Assembly (NCBI GenBank): GCA_003508835.1
Contig: PUFA01000081.1
Location: 620,001-684,000, forward strand
DNA: 64,000 nt
Origin: Eonycteris spelaea
Taxonomy: Eukaryota; Chordata; Mammalia; Chiroptera; Pteropodidae
Direction of reading: 5' to 3'
Shown here: one piece after another, positions 13,320-26,359 of the stretch
How the letters are laid out: the number at the start of each line of letters is the position of its first letter
How positions within the stretch are numbered: the stretch's first letter is position 1
Translations under genes and position numbers: made by a program
The notes under the pieces: generated by a model
Seen by the model: only the letters and a program-made list of their open reading frames with translations
Database searches by the model: none
What the model was told of the DNA's origin: nothing

Positions 13320-13425
13320 CCTAATTTTACAGATGAGGAACTTGAGGTTCAGTAAAGGGAAAGTCTTGTTTCAGATCACGGCATGAGCTAACGGTAAAGT
13401 TGGAACTAGAACTTTAGTCTCCCGG
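13320..13425 (-). mobile_element. MIR fragment (-)
   Basis: ATTTTACAGATGAGGAACTTGAGGTTCAG is the reverse-strand MIR core. Confidence 0.65.
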
Positions 13426-14342
13426 GCCGGGGAACTTAGATCCAAATAGATGGCTGTATTACTTCTGCATGTCTTCCGATCTGGTCAATAGTCGAAACCA
13501 GTGGGCTTGGAAAGCATTTTGGAGAGCAGCAGTTGACCGTGTGACTCAGCAGTTTCTCTCTCTGAAGATAAGTCCCTGGTTGCTTCTTAAGTGAGGCTGA
13601 TTGCAGTGGTTATTCACATAAATTGCACCTGTCACATCTCTGCACAATGCCAGACCAGGGGTAATGTGAGCTCCTTGTAAAAGGAACCCATTTTTTCCAG
13701 GGTGATTATAAATTAGATATGAATGTAGGCTTAGGATCCTGGCAGACATTCTCCCAGGGAATTCTTAACTAGCATATATTTGCAGAGTAACCTTTGCAAA
13801 GGTTAGGCTACTCTTGGAACTGAAATACAACTTTGAAGTTTAAAAATTTCAGTATATTTTGGGAATATAATAATCCCAATTCTCTTTCCTCTAAGACTTT
13901 CTGTACATGCCCACTGACTTACTGTTTGATGAGTCAAAATGTGAACTGTGCTCCAAAGGGTCATCCAGGGGCTCATTGGAGAACTGACTTATGTTTGGAG
14001 CAATATGCAAGGATATCTTGGGTTCAGAATGTGGGCTACTTAGAGTTTTCTCCAACTTTCAAGAATTATATTTTGTGACTGATGTGATTTGACAGATAGG
14101 GAAAGAAAAAACCAAAGAATGCAAAGGTAAAGTTGAAGGGTAGACATGCACTAACAGTAAACAAGAAAAGATCACAGCGACTCTGGCCTGGGTACTCTCA
14201 CCTCCAGATCTGAACACGGAGAAACAAAGTCATGTCAGTGTCAAAGATCAGTGCCTTCTTCTGCTTTTACTATGACACCCTTACTAGCTGTGCAACTTTA
14301 GACTTTGCCTCTCTGAGATTCACTCTCCTCATCTTTTTAAGG

Positions 14343-14568
14343 CAGTGGTCCTCCACGGAGAGCAATCCCCCCAAACCAAGGACATTTGGCCAAGTCTAGA
14401 GACACTTTTGGTTATCAAATTAGGAGGCCACTGACATCTTTGTGGGTAGAGGCCAGGGATGCTCTAAACCTCCTACAATTCACAGGTCATTTCCCCCACG
14501 ACAAAGAGTTATCAAACAAAGAAGTATTGGCCCAAAAAATCAAAAGTGCTGACATTGAGAAACCTTAA
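14343..14568 (+). mobile_element. MER5A-type hAT element (+)
   Basis: CAGTGGTCCTC start, GGACATTTGGC, GGGTAGAGGCCAGGGATGCT and TTGAGAAACC near the end follow MER5A in order over its whole length. Confidence 0.8.
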
Positions 14569-15204
14569 TTTGCAGGAGGAGACCAGACCTTGTTCATCAT
14601 TGTATCTGTACCAAACAGTACATATCTGTCATATAATGGACAGGCAAGAAATATCTGTTCAACAAATAAACCTATGAAAATATATAAATAAACCTATGAA
14701 CATATGTATAATTGACTATTGTCAGAGTGCTAAAAAAAAATTTGCCAAATATAGTATCTATGCACAGTTTCTGGCACAGTGCCGGGCACACAGTAGGTAT
14801 TCAGTAAAGGGTAGCTCATGGTGATACGATAACGTTTACCTGAATTTGCTTCATGCTTGTTCTAAATAAGAATTTACTTGTTTTCATCCTTTGCAAGATA
14901 ATAGGCACTCTGAGCAGGCAAAAAGCCCAGTGGGGCTTTTACAAATATTGGTTTACAAAGAATCTTTTTTATCTTGTGTTTTCCAGATAGGTAAGCCAAG
15001 GGCCACTGGTTGTGCCTTCATTTCCGCTCCTTCTGGCAGGCTTTCCCTAGGCTGGGTTTTGTTTCTCTAAAATTATTGTTTCAATGCTTTGTTGTTGTGA
15101 AGGAACCTGTTGGTTAATATTAATGCATTTTTATCTTGGGCCACTTCCTTCCGATTCTCTTTTCCAATCTGCCATCATATTTTGCTTCATTCTTTTTAAC
15201 ATCA

Positions 15205-15345
15205 GTGCTATTTGCAGAGCAGAGCCCTTTCATGTACATATCACTTGAGCCTTAGAGCAGGCCTGTGGGGGTCTTATCACCTCCAGTGGACAGATGGAGA
15301 AACTGAGGCTCAGGAAATTAAATGACCGCTAGTCAGTAACTTCTG
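15205..15345 (-). mobile_element. MIR fragment (-)
   Basis: Contains GACAGATGGAGAAACTGAGGCTCAGG, the reverse-strand MIR core. Confidence 0.65.
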
Positions 15346-15904
15346 GCTCCTCTTTATTTACCTACTCCAAGGGTTTGGGAACTACCAAGATTTAGAGACA
15401 GAGGTCAGAGGGGGTGACTTGCTCAAACCCACATAGGAAGCAGTACCCGGGAAGGCCTCCAGATGCTTCCATCTTATCTTTTTCAGCCCTTATTCTCCCC
15501 CACTTATTCCTGAAGATCATTTTGAAATTGGATCTCTCATTCATTCACTCAGGGAAAAGTCATTGAGTGCCTCTGTGCTCTGTCATGATGTGATAGGAAA
15601 ACTTCTGAGTTTACATCTTGTTCTGCCACTTATTGCTAGGCAGCATTTGCCAGAGTTACTTAATTGCTGTGAACTTCAGATTTTCTTATCAGAAGTGAAG
15701 ATGACAATTCTTGGCCTGTGTCATAGAGTTGTCATAACAGCCTAAAATGATCAAAGCAATAGAATGAGGTTGCAAACTGAATTTTATGAGGATTTCTCTA
15801 CCCTCTCTTCTCTTTCTCAACCCCTCCCTCAGAGTCTAGAACTGGCAATTTTAGCACTTCTGTTACATTGGCACATGATCACATGATCACATGAAGAAAA
15901 ACAA

Positions 15905-16145
15905 TGATGATAGCGATGGCTAATAATCTATTGAGCCCTTATTTCTATCAAGGACTCCACTAACCACTTATGTGTATGATCTAGTTTAATCATCTGAGCA
16001 CCTCTATATTTTTAATCTCTCCATCTCACAGATGAGGCATTTGTGGCCCATAAAAGTGCAATTCCTTGTTCAGGATTGCACAGCTAACCATGAACCAGGC
16101 CAGGATTGAATTCAAATTCGGTTGGATTAAAAGCCCATGATCTCT
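15905..16145 (-). mobile_element. Near full-length MIR (-)
   Basis: From TAATCTATTGAGCCCTTA through CATCTCACAGATGAGGCATTT to GGATTGAATTCAAATTCGG, all MIR landmarks on the reverse strand. Confidence 0.7.
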
Positions 16146-16933
16146 ATTCATTTACTTATTTATTAAGAACCTCCTAGTGCCAGGCACCTTACTAGGCTCT
16201 GAATGGCCCTGCAGATGCTTCCTGAAGCCCTACCCCGACTCAGACAGAACCAGGCTGGCAGGGCATCTACTCCTTCTGCAGGAGGTGTGGGGACTTGTGT
16301 GCTTCCACTGGCCTTCAGTCCCATCAGCTGTGTCAGCTGGTCCCTAGGAAGCAGATGACATTAGCACCTCCAGCTGAGATCAGCTGAGCAACATGGAGGG
16401 AGAGCCTAGGAGGCTCGGCTGAGCTACATGGCAAAGTCTGGCACGCCGGCAGCACAAGCAGGGTGATTGTCTGCAGAGCGTCCTAAAGACCCTGGCTGAG
16501 GGACCAGTCCCCTCACACTTGCTGAGCCACTGCCTACCAAAGCCTACTGTTTGTGACTTTTGTCCCTCTTGGCTCATCTTAAGGAGTTTCCCCAGGACAA
16601 AATTACTTCATGGTTTGAAGACCACACGGATTGAAATCTGTGGGGAAAAAAAAACCTGTTGGGGGCTTTCATAGTGCAAACACAACTGTTGCCTGTGGAC
16701 AAATATTGACTTTTGGTGCTAACTCTTTCACGGATGGCCACCCTTGAGAGAGGCCTGTTTCAGGCAACTGAGCACTGGCTGCTCAACCAGGTCAAAGGGA
16801 ACCAGAGTCAAGGGGAGATGCTTCTTGGACCTCAGATGACTCTATCTGCAATAGACCGCGTCAGTCTTAGTGAACAAGCAGCTTGGAGTTTGGTACTGTT
16901 GGGAGTGTTCATACAGCAGTCCACCGTGACTCC

Positions 16934-17400
16934 TGTGTTAGTTTGCTAGGGCTGCTGTAACAAACAACAGAAATTTATTCTGTTGTTTAAAACAGAATAA
17001 ATTGTGGCTTAAAACAACAGAAATTTATTCTCTCATAGTTCTGAAGTCTAGAAATCCAAAATCAAGGGCTCAGTAGGGCCATACTCTCTTTGAGGCCTCT
17101 AGAGGAGGGTCCTCCCTTGCCTCTTCTTACCTTCTAGAAGTTGCTGGCAATCCTGGGCGTTCCTTGAATCATGGACACGTCACTCCACTCTCTGCCTCCA
17201 CTGTCACCTGACATTCTCTCAGTGCGGTTCTCTGTGTCTCTGTGTCCAAATTTCCCTCTTCTTACAAGGACACCAGTCATTGAATTAAGGCCCACCCTAA
17301 TCCAGGATGACCTCGTCTTAACTTGATGACATCTGCAAAGAGTCTATTTCCAAATAAGGTCACTTTCACAAGTACTGGGAGTGAGGACTTCAGCATATCA
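16934..17400 (-). mobile_element. MaLR LTR (MLT1-type), solo, reverse orientation
   Basis: TGTGTTAGTTTGCTAGGGCTGC, CTTCTTACAAGGACACCAGTCATTG, CCCACCCTAATCC and TCCAAATAAGGTCAC are the reverse complement of the MLT1 LTR, an old non-coding LTR of the ERVL-MaLR group. Only the LTR is present; there are no internal genes. Positions 16962-17031 hold an abnormal palindromic insertion (see findings). Confidence 0.8.
16962..17031 (+). repeat. Templated inverted and direct repeat inside the LTR
   Basis: The 20-base segment 16962-16981 recurs exactly at 17012-17031. Between them, 16972-16984 (AATTTATTCTGTT) is followed after 6 bases by its perfect reverse complement at 16991-17003. The expected LTR sequence around ACCACAGACTGGGTGG is missing at this spot. 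Confidence 0.9.
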
Positions 17401-17919
17401 ACACCACTGCCTGCAGGGTTGTTTGTCCCTCAAGGAAAGGTTGTGCGCCTCTCCATGGCCTCGACAGCTGCCTCCCTCCAGCCTCCATTTGCCCCAAACA
17501 GACCCTTTCAAATCACACATCCGGCCAGGATCCCCCTTCGGTGGTGTCCCACTGCCCTCAGCGAAGCGCCCCCAGTGGAGCCGCAAAGTCCTGCATGGCC
17601 TGGCCTTGATTTCCTCACTGCCCTGTCACTACCATTTACCCTTCCACATTCTGTATTCAGCTGAGGGCTTGTGGCTCTCTGAGTAGGTCTCGGGTCTGGC
17701 TCTATTTCAGGCCTTTATGTATTCTGCTTCTTCAGTCAGAAAGCTCCTCTTCCTCCTACTTACCATTCCTCACTTTCTCAACCTGGAAGGCACCTCTTAC
17801 AAGGAGTCTTTGCTGACCCTCCTTCCCCCCGACAGGTACCCCCAGGTTCCTTCTTTTGCCTCCCCAAGCCCTTAGCGCACACATCACATTGCATTACAAT
17901 TGTCTCTACTGTCTATGGC

Positions 17920-18050
17920 CCTGACTTGGCTGCAAGACTTTAAGAACTGGGTCTATATCTTATTCCCTGGTCAAATCCCCAGTCCTAGCTCATGGCCAGC
18001 CAAAATAAATGCTTCTTGAATTGAATAACAGATTGAATGAAAAAATGAGA
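17920..18050 (+). mobile_element. L2 3' end (+)
   Basis: AAGAACTGGGTCTATATCTTATTC, CAAATCCCCAGTCCTAGC and AAATAAATGCTTCTTGAATTGAAT match the L2 tail in order. Confidence 0.6.
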
Positions 18051-19114
18051 AAGTAAACAGAAAGCAAAACTAATAACAGTAGCTCAGCTGTCTTCCTAAT
18101 TTTGTGAAAATTAAAGGAGACTTGTCTGCCTTTCTGCCAATGACTACCTAACATCACATTCAACCAGGAAACAATGCGCAGAGAGATGTTGCAGAGAGAC
18201 TGTTGTTATGCCAGGGTTTGGTCAGGGCTGAAGATAAACCAGAAAGGCAATTCTTGAGTCAGTCTTAATTTGTCGTCAGGAATGTCCAGCCTCGGGTCGT
18301 GCTCAAAGTGACCTAGTACCCATGGCCTTCTTTTGAATTTTCAGCCCCACTTCCTTTCTCGATAAAGGAGGGTGGCCACAGAAAAAGTGGGTAAACTGAG
18401 CCAATTTTTTTTGCTTTGGCACATGTGTGGTGTAGCTCTTTTGCATGACTGAACATTTTGGCCCACTGAAGAATAAAAACTGTAATCCCCCCCTTTTTTT
18501 TTCATTGTGTTTTGCCAAAACAAGCTGTGAAAGAATGTAAAATATATCATTTTGTTGGCACCCGTTCACAAGTGAGTCAGTGAGCTCGCTCGCATTTACA
18601 ACTAAAATCGGATTCTAACCTCCCAAAAATTTATGACAACTGCTCCTTCTTGTGGCTTAAATGTTGACATATAATTAATTTAGGATTTCTTCCTGAGGCT
18701 TCCTGTCCAGGTTTGTACCTGCCACAGAAATATCCTTGAAAGTTTATCTAACAGCTGGAGCCACGAAAACCCCCTACTGAAGCTTTGTAAAGCAGGTGGG
18801 CTGTGCCAACAGAAAGGGCCCAAAGAGAAAGGCTGAGACTGCCAATGTGGCTGGCTGCCGGAGCTGCCCCAGGTCGGATGCACGGAATTTGCAGTTGAGA
18901 GAAAGGTTTGGGCTCCTTCTGCCTCTGTGCCCTCCAGGCTCTTGGGATGTGCTTCCTCTTTGCTCTGCATGCTTCCTGTCATAAAGATGACCAGACCCTG
19001 GTCCAGCCCATGAAGAACCTTGGCTTCGAACTCCCACACCGGTACTGTCCACACTCTGGATCAAGCTGGTCCTGATGCCCAGCTCTCTGCTCTGATCGAG
19101 CTAGTATAGAGAGG

Positions 19115-19330
19115 GAGATAATAAGAACTACTGGTAATTGAACACCTATTACATGTCAGACACAGGTCTAGGGGCTTTATAAGCAGAGCTCATTTTATCT
19201 TCTCAGCCACCTGGAGAGGTTCATATTATTATCTTCACTTTGTAGATTAAAAATAATAATAATAAAACTGAGGCTCAGAGTGGTTAAATGACTTACCTGA
19301 GGTCACCCAAACTAGAAAGGGAAGAAGAGA
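19115..19330 (-). mobile_element. MIR (-)
   Basis: Starts at AACTACTGGTAATTGAACACC and includes AACTGAGGCTCAGAGTGGTTAAATGACTTACC. A short (AAT)n tract interrupts it at about 19247-19266. Confidence 0.7.
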
Positions 19331-19959
19331 TGGGTGGCTCACATGTGAAGACCTCCTGTTAGGCCTTGTCTCATGGTAACCCTCTGAGGTGGGCAGTGTC
19401 TTTTTCCCATCCATCCTTGTGTGAGAGACTGAGGATCCACGAATGGAGTCACTCGAGCAAGTACAGAAAGTTTACTGATGCCTGAACTTGAACTGCCACC
19501 CAGCTTGGCTGAATTGCTGGCTCTCCACCATGGTGAGATGTTGGAAAACCTGGGTCTTGAGTCCCAGCTTTCCTATCACATTTCAGCCCGTCTCCCCCAT
19601 GCCTAGGAGTGAGGTGCCCTTGACCTAACCTTGTTGGTTCCTAATAGCCTTGCTCCTGGAGGGTCTGAGCAGCACTGGCTGCTGACCCCGAGAAAGAGAA
19701 GCAGTCTGTGAAAAAAAAAATGTGTAGTTATTTCCAATCTATGCATTCTTCCAGAAACCCAGCCCAGCCCTAATGAAGGGCCGGCCCTACTAGTTTGGGA
19801 CAGTCTGAAAATGTAGCCCAGGGCCATGGCCAGAAAGCTTACTGGGTGAAGGTGAAGAAGGCCAGGTCCCAGTCCCACATCAGCCACCTCTTACCTATAT
19901 GATCTTGGAGCAATCCTTTCTCACTCCAACACCTCTTCGAATGGAGAAACTCAGCTGCC

Positions 19960-20400
19960 TCTGACCTGGTTCTGTTTTTACGACTTTGGGCAGGTTACTT
20001 AACCACTCTGGGACTCAGATTTCTTAACTCTAACAAAGGAAAATAATTGTGCCCAGTTCACGGGATGATTGTGGAGACTAAGTGTGTTAATATATGCCTA
20101 TCAGTGGCCCTCGACAGGGAATGTGGGGTGGGATCCCCCACTGAGAGGCATTGGCAATGTCTGGAGACATTTTTGATTGTCATAACTTGGGGGCGGGGGA
20201 GGGATGTTCTACTGGCATCTAGTTGAGGAGAGCTTAGGGACGCTGCTATGCTTCCCACAAAGCACAACACAGCCCCAACAACAAAGGGTTATGCAGTCCG
20301 AAATGCCAATAGTGCCAAAGTGGAAAGTCACTGCTATAAGGCATGTAGGACTGACTATTCCTAGCATGTAATAAGGATTTGATAAATGTTTGTTATCATC
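19960..20400 (+). mobile_element. MIR (+) split by a MER5A insertion
   Basis: The MIR core (GACTTTGGGCAGGTTACTTAACC, GGGATGATTGTGGAG) stops at about 20100 and resumes after 20335 with GCATGTAATAAGGATTTGATAAATGTTTG, the MIR 3' end. The insert is the element at 20100-20333. Confidence 0.7.
20100..20333 (+). mobile_element. MER5A-type hAT element (+) nested in MIR
   Basis: CAGTGGCCCTCGAC, GGCAATGTCTGGAGACATTTTTGATTGTCA, CTACTGGCATCTAGTTG and CAATAGTGCCAAAG follow MER5A throughout. Confidence 0.85.
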
Positions 20401-20760
20401 AATGGATTTGTTGAGCACCCACCATGTGAAAAGAACGTAAGAAATACTGCTGTGAGCAAGACGTACACAGCCCATCCCCATGAAGACAGCTGAGGCTGTG
20501 ATCAGACGTTAACCACATACTAACACAAACTCATGGTGCCAACTTGTTCAAAAGCAAGAGTATGGGGGAAGAGGAAGGAGAGAATGCTAAGGGAATGTTT
20601 GGCAAGGGGATTGCCCTGGGAACAATAGTCGGGGACTACCCCTCTGAAGAAGTAGCATTTTAGCTGACATCTAAGAAGAGGCAGAGGCAGCCAGGTAAAG
20701 GGTGATGGGGAAAGTACTCCAGGAAGAGGGAACTGCATGTTTCAGAAGCCCCGAAGGGGA
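20400..20760 (+). mobile_element. Ancient LINE (L2-type) 3' segment (+)
   Basis: GTTGAGCACCCACCATGTG, a GACTACCCCTCTGAAGAAGTAGC block, and CCAGGAAGAGGGAACTGCATG parallel the elements at 7.6 and 49.3 kb. Confidence 0.5.
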
Positions 20761-23427
20761 CCCAGCTATGTGTCTCCTCCTGCAGTAGGAATCCATATTT
20801 GTAGATTGGCACTGCCAGTCAGGAATTTCATGTGCTTTTGCAGGGGTGTGCAGCATCAAATGGCGCTGGATCCTAAGCCCTCTGCAGCAAAGCTAAGGCC
20901 TCTGGTGTATCCTGGGCGACATGGGGACTGCTAGAAGACTTTGGAGTCCTGCCGAAATGGGCTTTGGAAGCCGCTCCAAGGTGCCCCAGATGTCATGCCT
21001 CAGGTGTCCATTTTGTCATGCTCCAACTCCTGGATCTCTGGCCCAGTTCTTCTCCAAGACATGTCCTAGTCCTCAATCCTGGTTGCCAGGCCGACCTTGG
21101 AAGAGTTAAACTTGCCCCACCTGCCCAGGACCTTGGGATTTAATAGGGAAACTTCTGGTCAGTTCATATATTATGAAAATGTGTTTTCTTTTCTTTAATC
21201 TTCCAAGTGACCAGTGAGAAGAGCAGTGAAGGAAGGCCCTCTCAGGGCACCTCCACATCTAAGTTGGAAACATTTGTGGTAGTCAGAAACCTCCTAGCAG
21301 ATGGGAGAACGGGCCCACTCGAGGGCCCATCGTTAGTTTCTCTCAGTTGTACAGGGAACCCCTCATTCCCGGTGAAGATTACTGAGTTCACTTAGGTCCC
21401 TGAGCAGAAGCTGGAGGTGGAAGACCAAGGGCCTTGTCTTTTGTGCAGACCTACAGATACAGACTTTAGCATGGAATTTAAGTATAAATCCAAACCAGAG
21501 AGCATGTCTGCTTTTTAGCACTGTGCAAATGTCCCTGGCCTTAGATTCCCTCAGCAATAACCTCTGCTTCTCTCAAACTTCTCATTCTTTGGAGAAGACA
21601 TCATCGTGTCCCTTTAAGGTGGCCCATTGGTTAGTGGACTTCCTGAGAAAACTCTATGCATGTGCATGTTTGCAGAGATGGATTGCAATTTTGAAGGCAT
21701 CTTGTTTTGTGTGTGTTTCTTTAAAACCTAACCATGTAAAACACAGAGTAGGTATTCAGTTAGGATCTATCATTATTGAACACATACTTGGACTTGAAGA
21801 CCACGTTTTTGTTGCCTGCTCCTAACCACACATCTAGCACAAGATCAGCGGTACTGTTGGCGTTCCAAAAATCTTATTCTGTAGCATTCCAGCCACTTTT
21901 GCTACTGGCCAAGCAACCCTACCCAACAAGGAGAGATTATAATGATGTCCTATGTGGAAACCAAAATGGCAGCTAAGATGCCAATGGCCTGGACCAGATG
22001 TCCTGGGAAAGTGTCATTTCGTTTATACTGCAGTAAAAATTTCTTTTTGACAAAACAGCTCTAGGTTAACTAGAAATCTCATGGATGAGAAGTCAAGTCC
22101 CATCAGTGTGAGTAGGTTGAATGTCAAGGTTTTCCGCAGGCCTTTCCAGGTTACCTATGAAAGGATAAGGGCATGAAGGCAAGATTCTGTGTGCAGGGAG
22201 GGAGGGGGGGTTACAGGCATCCTGGCCATCACTGGGGGAGGCTCTGATTTGGAGCAAGTCAAGCCTTGGAGTTATACTTTGCTGATAAAGGCAGACCCTC
22301 CCTCAGTAATCTTTTTAGCATCCCACTCCTTCAGAGACAACTTACACCCCAAAGCCCTCATGCAGTCAGAAGACATGTGAATATCCCATCAGTTGCATAG
22401 AAGCAATAGATTGGAATCCTCCAGATAGTTCGCTCAATCTCAGAATGATAAATGATCAATCATTGCATTCCTCCTAAATGAAATTAAGATGTTAAGATAT
22501 ATTGCTTGGGGCTTCTGGATGGGATTTCTGCAGTTGAATTTTCAGCAGAAAATGTATTGCTTTGGAATCACTGGGAAAGGGAGACATTCTGGATCTATGT
22601 TAAAGCAAAACATTTGACAGTGGATAAGAATGCTTCAGACATGTTAATTTTTTTCATATTTAAAAGTGATTAATCATCCCAAATACCATAAAGCTGGAAG
22701 GCCATAATGCAACCTCTTGGAGGTGAAGGAGGATACATATGCCTTGATACTCTGAAGTGGAGGCTTTTGAAGGAAGCTGCAGGTGAGCTCATGATGAAAG
22801 ACAAAAAGCACAGACCAAAAATCCATTTGAGAGGAGAGAGTCTGGACAAAGCTCTAGGAATGCATAGAAATCCACAGACATATTTTTCATATTTTTCAAT
22901 TAGCACTGTGCAAAACGAAAAGAAGAAGGAGGAATGATCCTCTTCTAGTAGGTATATGTGCGCCATCAGAGATGCTACTTCCTTGGAAAGTCTTTCCAAC
23001 CCTCCTGCCACACCAGGTCAGGGCCCCAGTATGTTCTCATAAGCTGGAGATTTGACACCTCAGTATGCAGGAATCATACCATGGCCCCACCACATACTAG
23101 CTGTGTGGCTTTGAGCGTGCAGCTTTCTCTCTCTGTGCCTGTTTCTGGAGCAGTGTAATGGGTTAATAATGGCAACCTCTCCAGAGTGTGAAGGACTGGA
23201 TGCCATGAAACGAAAGTGTCTGTGCTCAGTGAATGTTGACAGGTCATTCTTCTCCTTGGTATTTACTGCAATTTTAAGTCATTAATCACATGTGCAGTTT
23301 AATTATTTGTTGACTATCATGTGTCACTAGATGTGTATTTCATGAAGTCAGAGCTAGTTTCTGTCTCATCCAACCATGTCTCTAGAACTTAGCATAGTTC
23401 CTGGTAGATGCTTTAAAAATTGTGGGA

Positions 23428-23563
23428 GGGAGAGAAGGAGGGATAAAGGGAAGAAGGGAGAGAAGGAGGGAAGGAAGGAAGGAAGGAAGGAAGGAAGGAA
23501 GGAAGGAAGGAAGGAAGGAAGGAAGGAAGGAAGGAAGGAAGGAAGGAAGGAAGGAAGGAAGGA
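23428..23563 (+). repeat. (GGAA)n microsatellite
   Basis: About 24 near-perfect GGAA units (23467-23563) preceded by a degenerate GGGA/GAAG lead-in. Long GGAA arrays can bind ETS-family factors in other contexts; no function can be shown here. Confidence 0.97.
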
Positions 23564-26359
23564 TTGATTCTCGTACTTTTCAAAAAAAAAATACAGTTTG
23601 AAGACAATAGAAAATCCAAGCTGAATTTGCCTTTGTGCCTCATTTAAAACCCATTTCACTTCCAACTCTACAGACCAAACTGAGGTAGCTTTATTCCCTT
23701 ATTTGCAGGTGGGTGCGAATTAGGACTTACAGGGCTCAGAGACCCTGAATATCTCTTAAAAGCCTGACTTCTCTCAGCTCATTGCTGGCCCAGTGTTTAT
23801 ACATTTTCCTTTCCCTTTTCCATCTCCCAGAGGAGACGACTCCTCCCCCTAGAAGACTAGTTCTGTTTGTTGCAGGAAACTCTGATTTGTTGGTTGCTTA
23901 GAAAACACAAAAAAGTTTGAAGCAAGTTGAAATTAAAGTACAGTTAATCAAATGCAAAACTCCATTCAGCCTCTATCTGCCAAAAATAAATAGTTTTTAA
24001 ATGATTTTCAGATCACTGACAATGATGACTGTGTTTATGGCGGTGGGGTTGCCTGCCTTCAGCGGCCATCATTGCCAGTGTGCACCCAGCATTTAGAAAT
24101 TAAACAAAAACACATTGAACTGGCTGCATTAGCTGTTGCCACATCAGAACGCTAATGGGTTTAGTGACCACAACCGACCCAGGCCAGAGTGTGTCAACAG
24201 CCAAAGGACCAACCTTGCTGGCTGTTTGTACTTTGCCCAAGTTGTTACAAGTTTAATTCTTTGCAGCTTACTTTTCCTGCCGTTTTGGCCTCTCCCCCAC
24301 CATGTCTTAAAGAGCATAGCAGCCAGACCAGCCACATACAGGGAGGCCATGGGGCCCCTGACAAGAAGTCCACAAATGCAGGCACTTCAGCCTCTTGGGT
24401 CCGATTACAGATTAGATTAGGGCTCCAGAAGGTGCACTTGACTGTCCCCCTCCTCTGCCTCCAGCCTTCTGCAGCTTAGTCACTTCTAAGATTCATTCTG
24501 GAAAAGGCCCAACCTGAAGCAAAGGCAAAGAGCCTCTTGATTCACCACTCATCTGGAAAAGTGGAGTCTTCCTGCCTCTGTCCCCATACTAGAAAGCATG
24601 CTGCACAGCATTTGTACCTTGACAGTGGTTTCTCTGCATTACACCCAGGCCTCCAGCCCTGCCTGACAAACTAGACCAACAGTCTCCATTTCTGGGCTGC
24701 CAAATCAAGCACTGGGTGGGTTGCAAGTTCTTGGTAGTGAAAGGGTTAAATTGCTCAACCACCCGGATGTGTGCTTTCCTGCCCACACTTGCTTCTGGCC
24801 TAAGGCAGTGCCTGCTGTTTGGGGAGGGGGAAAAGGGAGGTCTCGCCTGGACCCAGGTGGCCAACAGGCAAACCATGTTATTAAGAAGCAGGGATCTCGA
24901 AACCTTGATCTTCAAAAGAGACCCCTAATTAGTCCCTGGCCCAAGAGTAAATGGCATTCCACCTCAGCTAGGCTGGGAAGGGCCTTCGAATCCTGGGGAC
25001 TAATTGCCATTATTGGCTCTATGAAGATCCTGTTGTAAACACTTGTCATCCGAGCCACTTCTGGCCAGCAGACTTGAGATATCAAATTGTTCCTTCGTGT
25101 TTCAAATTCTCCTAAATGCCTGGCCGGCTCCTTTTTCTAGGAGGGGCATCTCATTCTTACACAGGACAGCTTTCTTAGTACCCAGACTACAGAGATGTCT
25201 CTGTTTCTCTGGTATGCTATGGCAAGATCATCCTAACACTGAATTCTTTCCAGTACGGAAATTGAAAAAAATATTTCACTTTATTCTCATTTGAATTTGA
25301 AAATGCTACCTCAAAAATCAACTTTGGTCACAGGCATTTGACATGAAGCTAATGGGGCTTAAACTTCAGGCCCCTCAAGTACACAGACCTTTTCCAGGAC
25401 CCCATGTGATGTATTCACATGACCATATACTTTTGTCAAGTTTGAAATAGTCAGCTGTTTGTATATTCCTTTTCTAACAGAGGGCCCACCAAATAGTATA
25501 AAACCAAGGTGTGCTCTGTAATACTCAGGTTTGTTTCTTACCTTTCTCTCATGTCACTTATGGAGGTAACTATTTTCTCCCTTTTGCTTGACTTCCTGAT
25601 CCTGTTTGACATTCATGGAGGGAAAGGCAAATTTCTCCAGGCCACATGCAGGATGCTACGTTTTGAATGTTTCGAGAGCTTGGGACCCAGAGACCCTGGG
25701 CTCATCATCTTAAAGGGCAGCCTGAATAAAACAAAACTCAAATGGCAAGAGGCCAACCTAAAGAGAGTTTCGGGGGCTATAGGGCTTGTGTCTCTCGGAC
25801 CACTAGGATTTTACTCTCTGAACACTTTGAGGGCAATAAGTATATCTGAGTGGAGAAGAGAGGAAGAAAGCTGTGAATAATTTCTGAATATTCCTGCGAA
25901 ATGCGAGTTTTCTGTTCACCTTGAGGACTGGCTTTTAGCAAACATTTAGGGGCCCTGAGATGACATCGTCCACGTTAACCATCCATAGCAAGCTATGTTG
26001 CAGGGCCCAATGTCATAGAAGGTCAAACAGCCCCTTTCTTCCCAAGCTGAGCTTCAGAACCTTTTGGTCAGGGAACTAAGGAGTCACCATTACTCAGCAA
26101 TAAGTCCTTTGTATGAACAGTGCAGGGTGGGACAGGAACGTGGACGCTCTATACACAAGGCTTAGGATGTTTGCTCATAGGATTCCATTGTCTCCGTGAT
26201 GAAAGCGGATGGTTTTCCCACTGCAGCTAACCTAATAACCTGAGACAAGAGATGAAGGCACGGAAATAAGGGACCTCCTCGAGTGGGGTTCTCCACAGGG
26301 TTCTCCAGGATGATTCAAGCGCTTTCCCCTGTTCGGGGCACCGTGTTCTGTTTGTTGAA

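Noticed and set aside
23366..23665. Frames rich in Phe-Leu-Pro-Ser or Lys-Glu-Gly-Arg repeats
   Set aside because: Pure translation of the GGAA microsatellite.
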